Shown here: positions 10,459 through 19,038 of the stretch, in pieces | Numbering within the stretch: the first letter of the stretch is position 1 | Layout: each line of letters begins with the position of its first letter | Assembly (NCBI RefSeq): GCF_001544575.2 | Contig: NZ_FCNY02000003.1 | Coordinates: 372,001-436,000 of the forward strand | DNA from: Caballeronia cordobensis | GTDB taxonomy: Bacteria > Pseudomonadota > Gammaproteobacteria > Burkholderiales > Burkholderiaceae | Length of the DNA: 64,000 bases | Direction of reading: 5' to 3' | Made by a program: the position numbers and the translations under genes | Notes under the pieces: generated by a model | The model's input: the letters and a program-made list of their open reading frames with translations, nothing else | Told to the model about the DNA's origin: nothing | The model's database searches: none

Positions 10459-11223
10459 TCAGAGTTGTACGCCGCGCGTGAGCGCACCATCGACGACGAT
10501 GTTCGCGCCGCTCACGAAGCTCGCTGCCGGACTCGCGACGAACGCCACCGCATTCGCGATCTCCTGCGGCCTGGCCATGCGCCCGGTCGGATTCAGCGCG
10601 AGCGCCCGTTCGAACAGCGCCGGATCGTTGTGCTCGATCCAGTCCCACACGCCGCCTTCGAAGTACACATTGCCGGGCGAAACCGTGTTTGCGCGAATGC
10701 CCTTCGATGCCAGCTGATTCGCGAGCCCCTGCATGTAATGCACGAGCGCGGCCTTGAAGACGCCATAAGGTCCCGCCGCGAAGTCGATCTCGCGTGCGGA
10801 CACACTCGAAATCGCGACGATCGAAGCAGCTTTGCTCGCGGTGAGATACGGCATGGCGGCATCGACGAGATTGACCGTGCCGAGCAGATCGGTTTCGAAC
10901 TCCCTGCGCCAGGATTCGATGTCGTTGCCGATGGCAAGCGCGCTCACGTTGGCCACGACGATATCCAGCCCGCCCCACTCCGCGCCGACGCGCTCGACCC
11001 ACGCCTTCAACGCGGGGCCATCCGATACATCGACCGCCGCGCCCGACGCCCGCGCGCCGCTCAGTTCGGACAGCGCGCTCGCAGTCGCTGCGACGCTGGC
11101 TTCGTCGCGTGCGCAAATGGCCACGTCAGCGCCCTCGGAAGCCAGCGTCCGCGCAATCGCGAGCCCGATGCCTTTGGTCCCGCCGGTGACGATCGCCTTC
11201 AAGCCCTTCAGTTCCAGGTCCAA
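10459..11223 (-). CDS. SDR-family oxidoreductase
   Basis: A 254-residue short-chain dehydrogenase. The cofactor motif TGGTKGIG is at residues 13-20, VANVSA (NAG-type) is near 90, and catalytic Ser-Tyr-Lys are in ISSVSA and PYGVFK. The best start is TTG: AAGGAG lies eight bases upstream and the protein then begins LDLELKGLKAIVTGG, the normal distance to the cofactor loop. An upstream TTG in frame would overlap the regulator gene and has no such site. It lies between amiR and the amidase gene in the amide operon. Its substrate is unknown; oxidation of a product of amide hydrolysis is a guess. Confidence 0.85.
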   Translation of the reverse strand: MDLELKGLKAIVTGGTKGIGLAIARTLASEGADVAICARDEASVAATASALSELSGARASGAAVDVSDGPALKAWVERVGAEWGGLDIVVANVSALAIGNDIESWRREFETDLLGTVNLVDAAMPYLTASKAASIVAISSVSAREIDFAAGPYGVFKAALVHYMQGLANQLASKGIRANTVSPGNVYFEGGVWDWIEHNDPALFERALALNPTGRMARPQEIANAVAFVASPAASFVSGANIVVDGALTRGVQL

Positions 11224-11269
11224 GTTCGTCGCTCCTTTGTGTGTCGATGAAAATGACGGCACGGCGCGC

Positions 11270-11920
11270 TCATTCCCGGTCGCGCCCGTCCTCCGTTCCC
11301 AGCCCGCGCGCAATCTGCAGGACTTCGCCTGCCTGAATAACGGAGTGGCAGATATCGTCGATGGTCACGCGCTTTTCCATCGCCTGCGCGCGCAGCATGT
11401 CGTATGCTTCGCGCTCGCTCACGCGATGCATGGTCATCAAGATGTTCTTGGCTTCGCGCAGATGCCGGCTGTCCAGCGGTTTCTGCTCGAGCCTCGCGAT
11501 GCGCTGCGTATGCTGACGCGCGCGCCTCGCGTGATAGAGCGCCATCACCACGGTGGACAGCAGCCCGGAGGCGCGAATCGGCGTCGTGACGATGCCGTCC
11601 GATCCCATCTTGATGGCCTGATCGATGAACGTCGGATTCTCGTACGCCACCACGCAGATGACGGGCGGCCCATCCGGCCCGCTCCACTCGCCTTTCGGCG
11701 CGCGCTCTTCGGGCAGCAACGCGCGAAACACCAGATCGGTGTTCTCAGGCAGCGTGTCCGTGGGCGGCCAGCATCGCTCGACCTGAAAGCCCATGCGCCT
11801 CAGATGGTTCGTGAGCGTCAGCCCGTCGTCGTCGTCCGGATGAAAAACCACGACGCGCGCATTGCGCTCGAGAATCGAACCCGTCAGGCTTCGCTGGCCT
11901 CTGTCTGTTCGCGCGCTCAC
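11270..11920 (-). CDS. amiR: AmiR-type ANTAR antiterminator
   Basis: A 216-residue RNA-binding regulator. Residues about 20-135 form a receiver-like domain without a clear phosphorylatable Asp, as in AmiR. A coiled-coil linker (about 135-155) is followed by a C-terminal ANTAR domain with AKNILMTMHRVSEREAYDML and an Ala-rich helix. ANTAR proteins bind paired hairpins in leader RNA and prevent termination. The start is GTG, one base after the amiC stop. AmiC normally sequesters AmiR until an amide binds. Its likely target is the leader of this same operon (18880-18957), which carries the expected hairpins and a terminator. Confidence 0.88.
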   Translation of the reverse strand: MSARTDRGQRSLTGSILERNARVVVFHPDDDDGLTLTNHLRRMGFQVERCWPPTDTLPENTDLVFRALLPEERAPKGEWSGPDGPPVICVVAYENPTFIDQAIKMGSDGIVTTPIRASGLLSTVVMALYHARRARQHTQRIARLEQKPLDSRHLREAKNILMTMHRVSEREAYDMLRAQAMEKRVTIDDICHSVIQAGEVLQIARGLGTEDGRDRE

Positions 11921-11921
11921 G

Positions 11922-13076
11922 TCAGTATTCTCGCGTGCTCAGCTTCGTGACCCAGTCCCCGAGCGTCTGACGCGTCATGTACGGGTCGGGGCCGACGGCG
12001 AACTTGGATTCGCGCAGGACGGTGAACTGGCCGTCGGCATTCGCGCGGCCGATACGCGGATAGAGCGCCATGTGATGATTGACCGGATCGATGCGAACCC
12101 GGCCCTGCGGCGCGGCATATTCCGAGCCGAGCAGATGCGGCATGATGGCGCCGATCTCGTCGGAACCCGAACGCGCGTAGGCTTCGGCGAACATGTGCAT
12201 TTGATAGTACGCAGCCTCCCAGTTCATGTCCGTCGGGGTATCCGAGCCGTAGCGCGACTGATGATGCGCCACCGCACGGTGATTCTCCGCCGTGTCGATG
12301 CTCTGAAAATACGGCGCCGCCGTGATGTGCCCTGCCGCGATGCCAGGCTGCATCGCGTGGATCTCGGTTTCCGATGTATTGAGGCTGCCGATGGGCATGC
12401 GCGACGGATCGAAGTCCGCGTGCGCGTAGGCATCGTAGAGATAAGGCACGGTCGCACCGATGACCGTGCTGAAGATCCAGTCCGGCGACTTGCGCCGGAT
12501 GTCCGCGACGACCTGTTCGAACTGCTCGCGCGTGGCGTCGAGCGAGAGATAGCGTTCGCCGAGGATCGCGCCTTCGGGATGCTGAAGCAGCAACTCCTGC
12601 ATCGTGCGGTTGCATTCGTACGGATAGACATAGCTCGAACCGACGAAATACACGCGCGCGCCGAACGTTTCCGTCATGAAGTCCGCGAGTTGCACGCCGT
12701 TCTGATTGGGCGACGCGCCGCTGTAGATGATGTTGTCCGAATACTCGAAGCCCTCGTACATCTGCGCGTAGATCAAGAGACGGTTGTGCTTCTCGACGAC
12801 GGGCAGCATCGCCTTGCGGCTCGTCGATGTGTATCCGCCAAAAATCGTATTGACGCCGTCCTTCACGATCAGCCGCTCGGCGAGCTCGCGGAACGCAGCC
12901 GGATCGGATTCGGGATCGTAGTGAATCGCGACGAGCTCGCGCCCGCCGATGCCGCCGCGCGCATTGATCTCCTCGACGGCGAGGCGCGCACCGCGCCATT
13001 GAGACTGCTCGAGCAGAGCGGTCGAGCCGCTCGTCGAGCACAGCAGGCCCACTCGGATGGGATCGGATAAAGCCAT
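11922..13076 (-). CDS. amiC: AmiC-type cytoplasmic amide sensor
   Basis: A 384-residue type-I periplasmic-binding-protein fold that begins MALSDPIRVGLLCSTSGSTA with no signal peptide, as expected for the cytosolic amide receptor AmiC rather than a transport component. The YDPESD, FGGYTSTSRKA and YEGFEYSDN segments match the AmiC/UrtA/FmdD group. The start was set at the ATG 18 codons inside the longest frame, since the upstream part is Arg-rich and unlike the family; the ribosome-binding site is weak. It is followed directly by amiR. In Pseudomonas AmiC holds AmiR inactive and releases it when small amides bind. Confidence 0.85.
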   Translation of the reverse strand: MALSDPIRVGLLCSTSGSTALLEQSQWRGARLAVEEINARGGIGGRELVAIHYDPESDPAAFRELAERLIVKDGVNTIFGGYTSTSRKAMLPVVEKHNRLLIYAQMYEGFEYSDNIIYSGASPNQNGVQLADFMTETFGARVYFVGSSYVYPYECNRTMQELLLQHPEGAILGERYLSLDATREQFEQVVADIRRKSPDWIFSTVIGATVPYLYDAYAHADFDPSRMPIGSLNTSETEIHAMQPGIAAGHITAAPYFQSIDTAENHRAVAHHQSRYGSDTPTDMNWEAAYYQMHMFAEAYARSGSDEIGAIMPHLLGSEYAAPQGRVRIDPVNHHMALYPRIGRANADGQFTVLRESKFAVGPDPYMTRQTLGDWVTKLSTREY

Positions 13077-13157
13077 TTCGTGACACGCTCTCGAATGCGC
13101 GCGGAACGGCCGCCCCGCGCGTGATGCCAACTGCTCTGGATTCGTCTGACCGACGCG

Positions 13158-14144
13158 TTATTTGAGGTAGTGCTTGGCGACCATCGCGCCAACCGTGTAT
13201 TTTGGATCGACAAAATTGCCGAGTCGAACCTTGCCGACCTGACTCAGCATCATGTACGCGTCCCACTTGTCGAAGCCGTATTCCGCGGCCATCCACAACA
13301 CCAGTTCACGGTACGCGATACGCGTCGCGTCTTCCAGCGGACGCGCGCTGCCGATGCTCATCAGCGCATCTTCGTTTTCGAGCCGGGGCCAGTCGATCTG
13401 CCACTTCTTGATGAGATCGACGCGCACGGTCGTCGTGCTCTGATATTCGACGGCCGTGCCGCAGACTTCGCCGTCGCCCTGGCACGCGTGCGCATCGCCG
13501 ATGAAGAGCCGCCCGCCCGGCGAGCGCACCGGCAAGTATGTGATGCTGCCCGGCCCCATGTCGGGCACGTCCATGTTGCCGCCGTGATTGTCGGGCGTGA
13601 GCGAATTGATGGAATCGATCTCGGGCGAAAGGCTCAGCGTGCCGATATGCGGCTTGTAGGGCAGCGTGTTGCGTTTGCTCCAGTACACGTTCTCTTCGTC
13701 GATCTTGATCTTGCGCACCACTTCCGGCAACGGCTCGTTCAAGAGCGCGGTGTAGTCCGTGCCCGTCAGTCCGCCGAAGTTCGGAATCATGCAGCAGAAG
13801 CCGTGCGGGTCGTCGCCGCGCGGCGCCATCTTTTCGATGTACACGGCGACCACGTCGCCCTTCTCCGCGCCTTCGATCATGATCGGTCCGTTCTGCGGAT
13901 TGAGGAACGGCACCTGCAGCACTTCGGACGGCTTGTCCGTCTCCTCCTTGATCTTGCCTTCGAACGCATCGCGCGTTTCCACCACGACGCGATCGCCGGG
14001 CTTCACGTGCAGGACCGGCTGCGAGTACGGCCCGATCGTGTAGTGATAGGTCTTCTGCATTTCCTCGGTCAGGTGGTGCTCCACCGGCTCACGATCGGCG
14101 CCCACGCCACGCTTCATCATGATCGAGTCTTCAAGCCATTTCAT
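13158..14144 (-). CDS. fmdA: Formamidase/acetamidase, FmdA/AmdA family
   Basis: A 328-residue cytoplasmic amidohydrolase of the FmdA/AmdA family. YHYTIGPYSQPVLHVKPGD near residue 35, GCNQGD-like regions replaced by FLNPQNGPI, the KPHIG and DNHGGNMD motifs, and GDAHACQGDGEVCGTAVE (about residues 225-243) with likely metal-binding His/Asp/Glu are family landmarks. It splits short-chain amides to acid and ammonia. GGAG precedes the ATG. It follows the ABC ATPase gene by 12 bases; a formamidase next to an amide ABC transporter is the arrangement known from Methylophilus fmd genes. Confidence 0.9.
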   Translation of the reverse strand: MKWLEDSIMMKRGVGADREPVEHHLTEEMQKTYHYTIGPYSQPVLHVKPGDRVVVETRDAFEGKIKEETDKPSEVLQVPFLNPQNGPIMIEGAEKGDVVAVYIEKMAPRGDDPHGFCCMIPNFGGLTGTDYTALLNEPLPEVVRKIKIDEENVYWSKRNTLPYKPHIGTLSLSPEIDSINSLTPDNHGGNMDVPDMGPGSITYLPVRSPGGRLFIGDAHACQGDGEVCGTAVEYQSTTTVRVDLIKKWQIDWPRLENEDALMSIGSARPLEDATRIAYRELVLWMAAEYGFDKWDAYMMLSQVGKVRLGNFVDPKYTVGAMVAKHYLK

Positions 14145-14156
14145 GCTTCGTCTCCG

Positions 14157-14864
14157 TCACAGTGCCAGATACTGGCGAATCAAGTCTTCCTCCGCGAGCT
14201 GCGCGGGGCTCAGCGTATCGACGATGCGGCCCTTGTCCATCACGCAGCAGCGCGTCGCGATGCGTTCGACCATCCCCATGTCCTGCTCGACCAGCACCAC
14301 GCCGATGCCCGTTTCGCGCGCAATCTGCTGAAGCGTCTCGCCGATCAGATCGACGATCGATGGCTGAATGCCTTCGGACGGCTCATCGAGCAACACCACC
14401 TTCGGCGAACTGATCAGCGCCCGCGCGATCGCAAGCTGCTGCTGTTCGCCGCCGCTCATGGTTCCCGCTTTCTGCTGATAGCGTTGCTTCAAGATCGGAA
14501 AGTAGCCGACCACCTTGTCCTTCATCTGCGCCGCCTGCGCGCGATTCGCCTGCGCGCCGACCTGCAGGTTTTCCGCGACCGTCAATGCGCCGAAGATCTC
14601 GCGGCCTTGCGGCACGTAGCCCATGCCCTTCTGCGCGCGGACATACGGCTTTTCGTGGCCGAGGGATTCGCCATCGAGTTCGATGCTCCCCGCATCGAGA
14701 CCGATCAGACCGATCAACGCGCGCATCAGCGTCGTCTTGCCGACGCCGTTGCGCCCGATCAGCGCCAGAACTTCGCCCTGTCCGACGCTCAGCGAAACAC
14801 CGTTGAGCACGCGTCCGCCGCCGTAGCCCGCTTCCACGCCCGACACCTGAAGCAACGCGCTCAT
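14157..14864 (-). CDS. ABC transporter ATP-binding protein (LivF/UrtE type), amide operon
   Basis: A 235-residue ATPase. Walker A GRNGVGKTT is at residues 37-45, the signature SGGEQQQLAIARAL near 136, and Walker B VVLLDEPSEGIQP near 158, followed by the switch His region as VEQD. SEGIQPSIV is typical of UrtE/LivF. It works as a heterodimer with the next ATPase to drive the two permeases. Its ATG overlaps the stop of the upstream ATPase gene (ATGA). It is the fifth transport gene of the amide operon. Confidence 0.93.
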   Translation of the reverse strand: MSALLQVSGVEAGYGGGRVLNGVSLSVGQGEVLALIGRNGVGKTTLMRALIGLIGLDAGSIELDGESLGHEKPYVRAQKGMGYVPQGREIFGALTVAENLQVGAQANRAQAAQMKDKVVGYFPILKQRYQQKAGTMSGGEQQQLAIARALISSPKVVLLDEPSEGIQPSIVDLIGETLQQIARETGIGVVLVEQDMGMVERIATRCCVMDKGRIVDTLSPAQLAEEDLIRQYLAL

Positions 14865-15571
14865 TTCTTCTTCCCCAGATAGACTTCCGCGACATCGTCG
14901 CGTGCGAGGATCTCGTCGAGCGGACCATCGGCGAGCAGGCTTCCTCCGTGCAACACCGTCACGCGCGACGCGATTTGCTTGACGAAGGTCATGTCGTGTT
15001 CGACCACCATCATCGTCAGACCCGCGGCCGACAGACGCTTGATGAGCTCGCCCGTCGCATGCGTTTCCTCCACGGACATGCCGGCGACGGGTTCATCGAG
15101 AAACAGCAGCTTCGGACGCAGCGACACCGCCATCGCGATTTCGAGCCATTGCTTCTTGCCGTGCGACAGATGGCGCGCGAGCACATGCTCCTCGTTTTCC
15201 AGCATGAAGCGCTGCAGCAGTTCATCAAGGCTTTCGGGCCGGTCGTCCTTCGCGCGATGCAGCGACAACTGCAAATGCTGGCGCACGCTCAGATCCGGGA
15301 ACACGCCGGGAATCTGGAACTTGATGCTCATACCCATGCGGATGCGTTCGTGCGGCAGCACATGACTCATGTCCTGGCCGAGAAACATCACGCTGCCTTC
15401 CGACGGCCGATGTTCTCCCGTGATGAGCTTGAAGAACGTGCTCTTGCCCGCGCCGTTCGGCCCGATCACGCAGCGGATCTCGCCGGCATCGATGCTGAAA
15501 TCGATGCCGTTGATGACATGCGCGCCGCCGAAGTGCTTCTTGAGTCCGCGCGTTTCCAGCAGCGTGGTCAT
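14861..15571 (-). CDS. ABC transporter ATP-binding protein (LivG/UrtD type), amide operon
   Basis: A 236-residue ATPase. Walker A GPNGAGKST is at residues 37-45, the signature is the UrtD-like variant LSHGKKQWLEIAMA, and Walker B is LLFLDEPVAGMS with VVEHDM after it. The start is the ATG preceded by GAGGAGG, which overlaps the permease stop as ATGA; a much longer open extension upstream in this frame runs through the permease genes and is spurious. It pairs with the LivF/UrtE-type subunit. The LSHGK signature points to the urea/amide branch rather than leucine transporters. Confidence 0.93.
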   Translation of the reverse strand: MTTLLETRGLKKHFGGAHVINGIDFSIDAGEIRCVIGPNGAGKSTFFKLITGEHRPSEGSVMFLGQDMSHVLPHERIRMGMSIKFQIPGVFPDLSVRQHLQLSLHRAKDDRPESLDELLQRFMLENEEHVLARHLSHGKKQWLEIAMAVSLRPKLLFLDEPVAGMSVEETHATGELIKRLSAAGLTMMVVEHDMTFVKQIASRVTVLHGGSLLADGPLDEILARDDVAEVYLGKKK

Positions 15572-16650
15572 GACTTGCCCTCCTCGCGTTTGAGACATGC
15601 GCCGCCGCGATGCGCGCCCTGACTCGCGCGCCCCTGCAGACGCCGCAATTGCCGCGTGACGAACGGCAGCAGACCTTCCGGCGCCGCCAGCACGACGATC
15701 AACAGGATCGCGCCGAGCAGGATCAGCGCGTACTGGCTGCCGTACACCGCGAGATTCTGCGAAAGCCACACGAGCAGCGCGGTGCCGAGGATGGTCCCGC
15801 CGATGCTCTTCCTGCCCGACGTCGCCACCCAGATGACGGGCATGGCGGCGGAGGTGAGGCCCATCGTCGAGGGCGTGATGTAGGAGCCCCAGATCGTGTA
15901 CAGCGCGCCCGATAATCCGCCGAGCGTGCAACCGAGCACGAAGACGAGAAGCTGATGCCGGCGGATATCGACGCCCAGCATCTCGGCGCGTTGCGGATTC
16001 TCGCGAATGGCGATGAGGGTGAGGCCGAACGTGCCGTCGAGCAGCTTGCGCATCGCCGCATAGACGACGATCAGCAGGATCAGCACGAGGTAATAGAAGC
16101 TCGCGTTCTCCAGCGTGAGCGGTCCGCCCGGCCAGGGAATCGTCAGCGGCGGCATGCCGCCCATGCCGTTGTAGCCGTTCAGGCGCGCTTCGCCGATCGC
16201 CCATTGCGGACCCGCCGTCTGCGACATGAACGTTTCGAGCACGAGCGTCACGGACAACGTGACGATGCCGATGAACACGCCCTTGATGCGGCCATAGAAG
16301 ATCATGTAGCCGATCAGCGCCGCCGCGACGAGGCTCACCACCAGGCCCGCGCCGAGACCCAGCCAGGAATCGAACCAGGCGTCGCCGTAGTTGAGCGTGA
16401 AGATGCCGTAGCTGTAGCCGGCCAATCCAAAGAAGGCGGTCTGCCCGAAGGACAGGATGCCGCCATAGCCCCACATGGCGGCGAGGCCAACGGCGCCGAA
16501 CGCCCACAACAGGCAGTACGCGAGATTGCCGCTCGTGGTGGCGTCCACGACGAGCGGCAGCACGAGCGCCACGAGCCAGGGCACGTACTGCGCCGCGCGA
16601 GTGGTGACGCTCGCCGGAGAGTGCTGCGAAGGCGCTTTCGTTTGCTTCAC
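15568..16650 (-). CDS. ABC permease (LivM/UrtC type), amide operon
   Basis: A 360-residue inner-membrane permease with about 8-10 hydrophobic segments. GYGGILSFGQTAFFGLAGYSYG and the cytoplasmic loop IAIRENPQRAEMLGVDIRRHQL are typical of LivM/UrtC subunits that contact the ATPases. The start is GTG with AGGAGG six bases upstream; no better ATG is available. It overlaps the next ATPase gene and lies 9 bases behind the partner permease gene. Confidence 0.92.
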   Translation of the reverse strand: MKQTKAPSQHSPASVTTRAAQYVPWLVALVLPLVVDATTSGNLAYCLLWAFGAVGLAAMWGYGGILSFGQTAFFGLAGYSYGIFTLNYGDAWFDSWLGLGAGLVVSLVAAALIGYMIFYGRIKGVFIGIVTLSVTLVLETFMSQTAGPQWAIGEARLNGYNGMGGMPPLTIPWPGGPLTLENASFYYLVLILLIVVYAAMRKLLDGTFGLTLIAIRENPQRAEMLGVDIRRHQLLVFVLGCTLGGLSGALYTIWGSYITPSTMGLTSAAMPVIWVATSGRKSIGGTILGTALLVWLSQNLAVYGSQYALILLGAILLIVVLAAPEGLLPFVTRQLRRLQGRASQGAHRGGACLKREEGKS

Positions 16651-16659
16651 GTTGGCCTC

Positions 16660-17529
16660 CTAGCGCGCGCGGGAGAAGAGATTGCCGAGCCCTTGCGGCA
16701 TCAGCCGGATCACGACGATGACCGTGACCAGCAAGCCGATCTGCCCGAACAACTGGCCGTACGACGCCGTGAGCGCGGTCTGGATGACGGCAAGCACGGC
16801 CGCGGCGGGCGTCGTCCCCGCGATGACGTTCGCGCCGCCAACGACCACCGACACGAACGCCTGCACGATGAAGTTGCTGCCCATCGTCGGCACGGCGGTC
16901 ATGGTCGGCGCATAGAGCGCGCCGGTCAGCCCCGCGAGCCCCGCGCCGAGCGCGAAGGTCAGCGTATAGAGACGGTCCGTGCGCAGGCCGAGACATTGCG
17001 CGATGTTGGCGTTCTGGATCGTCGCGCGGGCGCAGACGCCGTAATTCGTCTTGAAGAACAGCAGATAGAGCGCGAACAGAATGGCCAGCGCGATGCCTGG
17101 CAGCACGGCGCGATACGTCGAAAACGAATAGTCGCCGAGCGAGAACGACCCGAACGGCGTGCCGATGCCCTCTATCGACGGTCCCGCGACGAGCAGCATG
17201 GTCTGTTGCACGATGAGGCTGATCGCCCACGTCGCCACGACGGAATCGAACAAGCGGTCGTACAGGTGACGAATGACGAGCCGTTCGATCACCACGCCCG
17301 CGAGCGCCGCCGCGAGCGCGCCGAGCAGCATCGCGAGCGGAAGCGGCAAACCGCGCTTGGCCGCGATGATCGTCACGTATGCGCCGCACATGATGAACTC
17401 GCCGTGCGCGAGATTGATGACGCCCATCATGCCGAAGATCACCGCGAGACCGAGCGCCGCGAGGACCAGATAGGCGAAGCTGTCGCCGAACTGATAGACG
17501 AGCGAATAGAGAACCGAAAAGGTGGCCAT
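16660..17529 (-). CDS. ABC permease (LivH/UrtB type), amide operon
   Basis: A 289-residue inner-membrane permease with about eight hydrophobic segments. LAALGLAVIFGMMGVINLAHGEFIMCGAY is the hallmark N-terminal segment of LivH/UrtB permeases and TIQNANIAQCLGLRTDRLY is the ATPase-contact loop. GGAG lies just before the ATG. It sits 64 bases behind the substrate-binding protein gene. Together with the LivM-type subunit it forms the channel for amides or urea. Confidence 0.93.
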   Translation of the reverse strand: MATFSVLYSLVYQFGDSFAYLVLAALGLAVIFGMMGVINLAHGEFIMCGAYVTIIAAKRGLPLPLAMLLGALAAALAGVVIERLVIRHLYDRLFDSVVATWAISLIVQQTMLLVAGPSIEGIGTPFGSFSLGDYSFSTYRAVLPGIALAILFALYLLFFKTNYGVCARATIQNANIAQCLGLRTDRLYTLTFALGAGLAGLTGALYAPTMTAVPTMGSNFIVQAFVSVVVGGANVIAGTTPAAAVLAVIQTALTASYGQLFGQIGLLVTVIVVIRLMPQGLGNLFSRAR

Positions 17530-17593
17530 GCATGCTCCACGTTCAAAAGGCTGACGCGCGCTCGCCCTGTCAGCGAGCGCGCGGCGGCCCGGA

Positions 17594-18826
17594 TCAGGAC
17601 TTCTTGGGCAGGTTCGACGGCGTGTACTGGCGATGATCCGGCTTGTTGGGCAGATCGCAGCCCACCTTGCCGAGCCAGTACGGCTGGACGTCGTCCCAGA
17701 CCTTCGGAATATCGACCGAGTGATCGTCCTTCACATGCACGAGGTAAATGGTGTGGCTCGCGTGATGGCTCTTCGGATCGATACAGACCTTGCCTTGCGC
17801 GCCTTCCGTGCAGATGCCGGTTTCGAGCGCCTTGCGCACCGCATCCTGATTGGTCGTCTTGGCTTTTTCGACGGCGGCCTTATAGAGATAGATGGCGTCG
17901 TACGCGTTCGCTGCTTCCTGATTGATGTACGGCTCGTTCGGGAACTTCGCGTGGAAGCGCTTCTTGAAGTCGTTGCTCGCAGGCGTGTCGACCTCTTCCA
18001 CGTAGTTCGCCGTCACGTACATGTCCTTGAGCGCAGGCGGTTTGAAGCGCTTGTGTTCATACGCCTGACCGACGTTCACCGAACTCGCCATCGGCAGATT
18101 CAGATGGGCCGATGCCTGCTGCTCGTAGTACGACGCCTGATTCGCACCGACCAGCAGCGTCACCACGAAGTCGGGCTTGGCCTTCTGGATGTTCTGGATC
18201 GTCTGGCCGAACTGCGACACGGACAGCGGAATGAATTCCTCGCCGACCATCGTGCCGCCGTTCTCCTTGACGATGTTGCGCACCCACTCGGCGGAGATTT
18301 GCCCGAAGTTGTAGTCGGCGGCGATGGTGTACACCTTCTTGCCGTATTTCTGCATCATCCACGGGATCAGCGTCGAGAATTGCTGCTCGGGAACGGCGCC
18401 CGTGACGAACGTGTTGGTGTCGCACACGCCGCCTTCGTACTGGTTGTCATACCAGTAAAGCTGATGCGCGCGATCCATGATCGGCCGTATCGCTTCGCGC
18501 GACGCGCTGGAGAATGCGCCGAAGATCACATCGGGCTTGTCGGTCTGGACGAGACGCCGCGCGAGTTCCTGGAACTTGGTGTTGTCGGATTGCGTGTCGT
18601 AGGCGATCAGTGAAACCGGCCGTCCGAGGATGCCGCCCTTGGCGTTGATCTCATCGACTGCGAGTTGAGTGGCGTGAATCTTCGGAATGGTCGCCAGTGC
18701 GAAGTTTCCCGAGGCATCTTCCAGCAGGCCTATTTTCACGGGATCGGCGGCACTCGATGCGAGCGAAGTCAGTGCAAGTCCTGCGGTAAGGGCGAGACGC
18801 ATCCAGCCCGACGGCTTCAGCAACAT
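17594..18826 (-). CDS. ABC substrate-binding protein (UrtA/FmdD type), amide operon
   Basis: A 410-residue periplasmic binding protein with a signal peptide (hydrophobic core about residues 9-24, cleavage after SSAA). The mature part begins DPVKIGLLEDASGNFAL. FGAFSSASREAIRP, WYDNQYEGGVCD and the paired cysteines CTEGAQGKVC near the end place it with short-chain amide/urea binding proteins (FmdD, UrtA) rather than leucine binding. GGAG is eight bases before the ATG. It is the first gene of the ten-gene amide operon and lies just behind the attenuator leader. Confidence 0.9.
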   Translation of the reverse strand: MLLKPSGWMRLALTAGLALTSLASSAADPVKIGLLEDASGNFALATIPKIHATQLAVDEINAKGGILGRPVSLIAYDTQSDNTKFQELARRLVQTDKPDVIFGAFSSASREAIRPIMDRAHQLYWYDNQYEGGVCDTNTFVTGAVPEQQFSTLIPWMMQKYGKKVYTIAADYNFGQISAEWVRNIVKENGGTMVGEEFIPLSVSQFGQTIQNIQKAKPDFVVTLLVGANQASYYEQQASAHLNLPMASSVNVGQAYEHKRFKPPALKDMYVTANYVEEVDTPASNDFKKRFHAKFPNEPYINQEAANAYDAIYLYKAAVEKAKTTNQDAVRKALETGICTEGAQGKVCIDPKSHHASHTIYLVHVKDDHSVDIPKVWDDVQPYWLGKVGCDLPNKPDHRQYTPSNLPKKS

Positions 18827-18879
18827 GCGGATTCTCCAGAAATGAGGGCTGCAACGGGGAAAAACGCGGACAAAAAAAA

Positions 18880-18912
18880 GCCCCCTGACGAACCGCGGGT
18901 TCGTCAGGGGGC
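18880..18912 (-). terminator. Intrinsic terminator in the amide operon leader (attenuator)
   Basis: A perfect 15-bp stem (GCCCCCTGACGAACC and its complement) with a 3-base loop is followed on the minus strand by eight T residues (18872-18879). It lies about 50 bases before the first amide gene and after the promoter, so it would stop transcripts before the operon unless prevented. Its 5' arm starts with the bases that close the P2 hairpin. Confidence 0.88.
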
Positions 18913-18921
18913 TTCTGTGCC
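18910..18921 (-). promoter_or_regulatory. ANTAR-type hairpin P2
   Basis: On the minus strand GGC-ACAGAA-GCC forms a short hairpin with a six-base loop having A at position 1 and G at position 4, the two bases conserved in ANTAR targets. Its 3' arm (18910-18912) is the first three bases of the terminator stem, so the two structures exclude each other. The three-pair stem is short and presumably needs protein to hold it. Confidence 0.6.
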
Positions 18922-18925
18922 GGGT

Positions 18926-18957
18926 CCTCGGGCGGACATCTTTGTCAGGCCGCGAGG
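18926..18957 (-). promoter_or_regulatory. ANTAR-type hairpin P1
   Basis: On the minus strand outer pairs CCTCG/CGAGG and GGC/GCC and inner pairs GAC/GTC close a six-base loop, AAAGAT (18938-18943), with A at 1 and G at 4. P1 is followed after four bases by P2, the tandem layout ANTAR proteins recognise. AmiR encoded in this operon is the likely ligand. Confidence 0.65.
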
Positions 18958-18967
18958 TATGGAGGCA

Positions 18968-18997
18968 AGTCTAATGCGTCAAATTTTTGCTTGTCAA
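18968..18997 (-). promoter_or_regulatory. Probable sigma70 promoter of the amide operon
   Basis: Minus strand TTGACA (18992-18997), an 18-base spacer and TAGACT (18968-18973). Transcription would start near 18961, a few bases before hairpin P1, giving a leader of about 135 bases. The -35 is perfect; the -10 matches four of six. Confidence 0.55.
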
Positions 18998-19038
18998 CGG
19001 TCGTCAAAAATCGCCGGAGGGTCGAAATCGCACGATCG

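Noticed and set aside
15572..17533. Very long N-terminal extension of the LivG/UrtD-type ATPase
   Set aside because: It overlaps both permease genes in another frame; the ATG with GAGGAGG at 15571 gives a normal ATPase.
15955..17925. A 656-codon plus-strand frame through the amide permease genes
   Set aside because: Highly charged, low-complexity composition and fully covered by transporter genes on the other strand.
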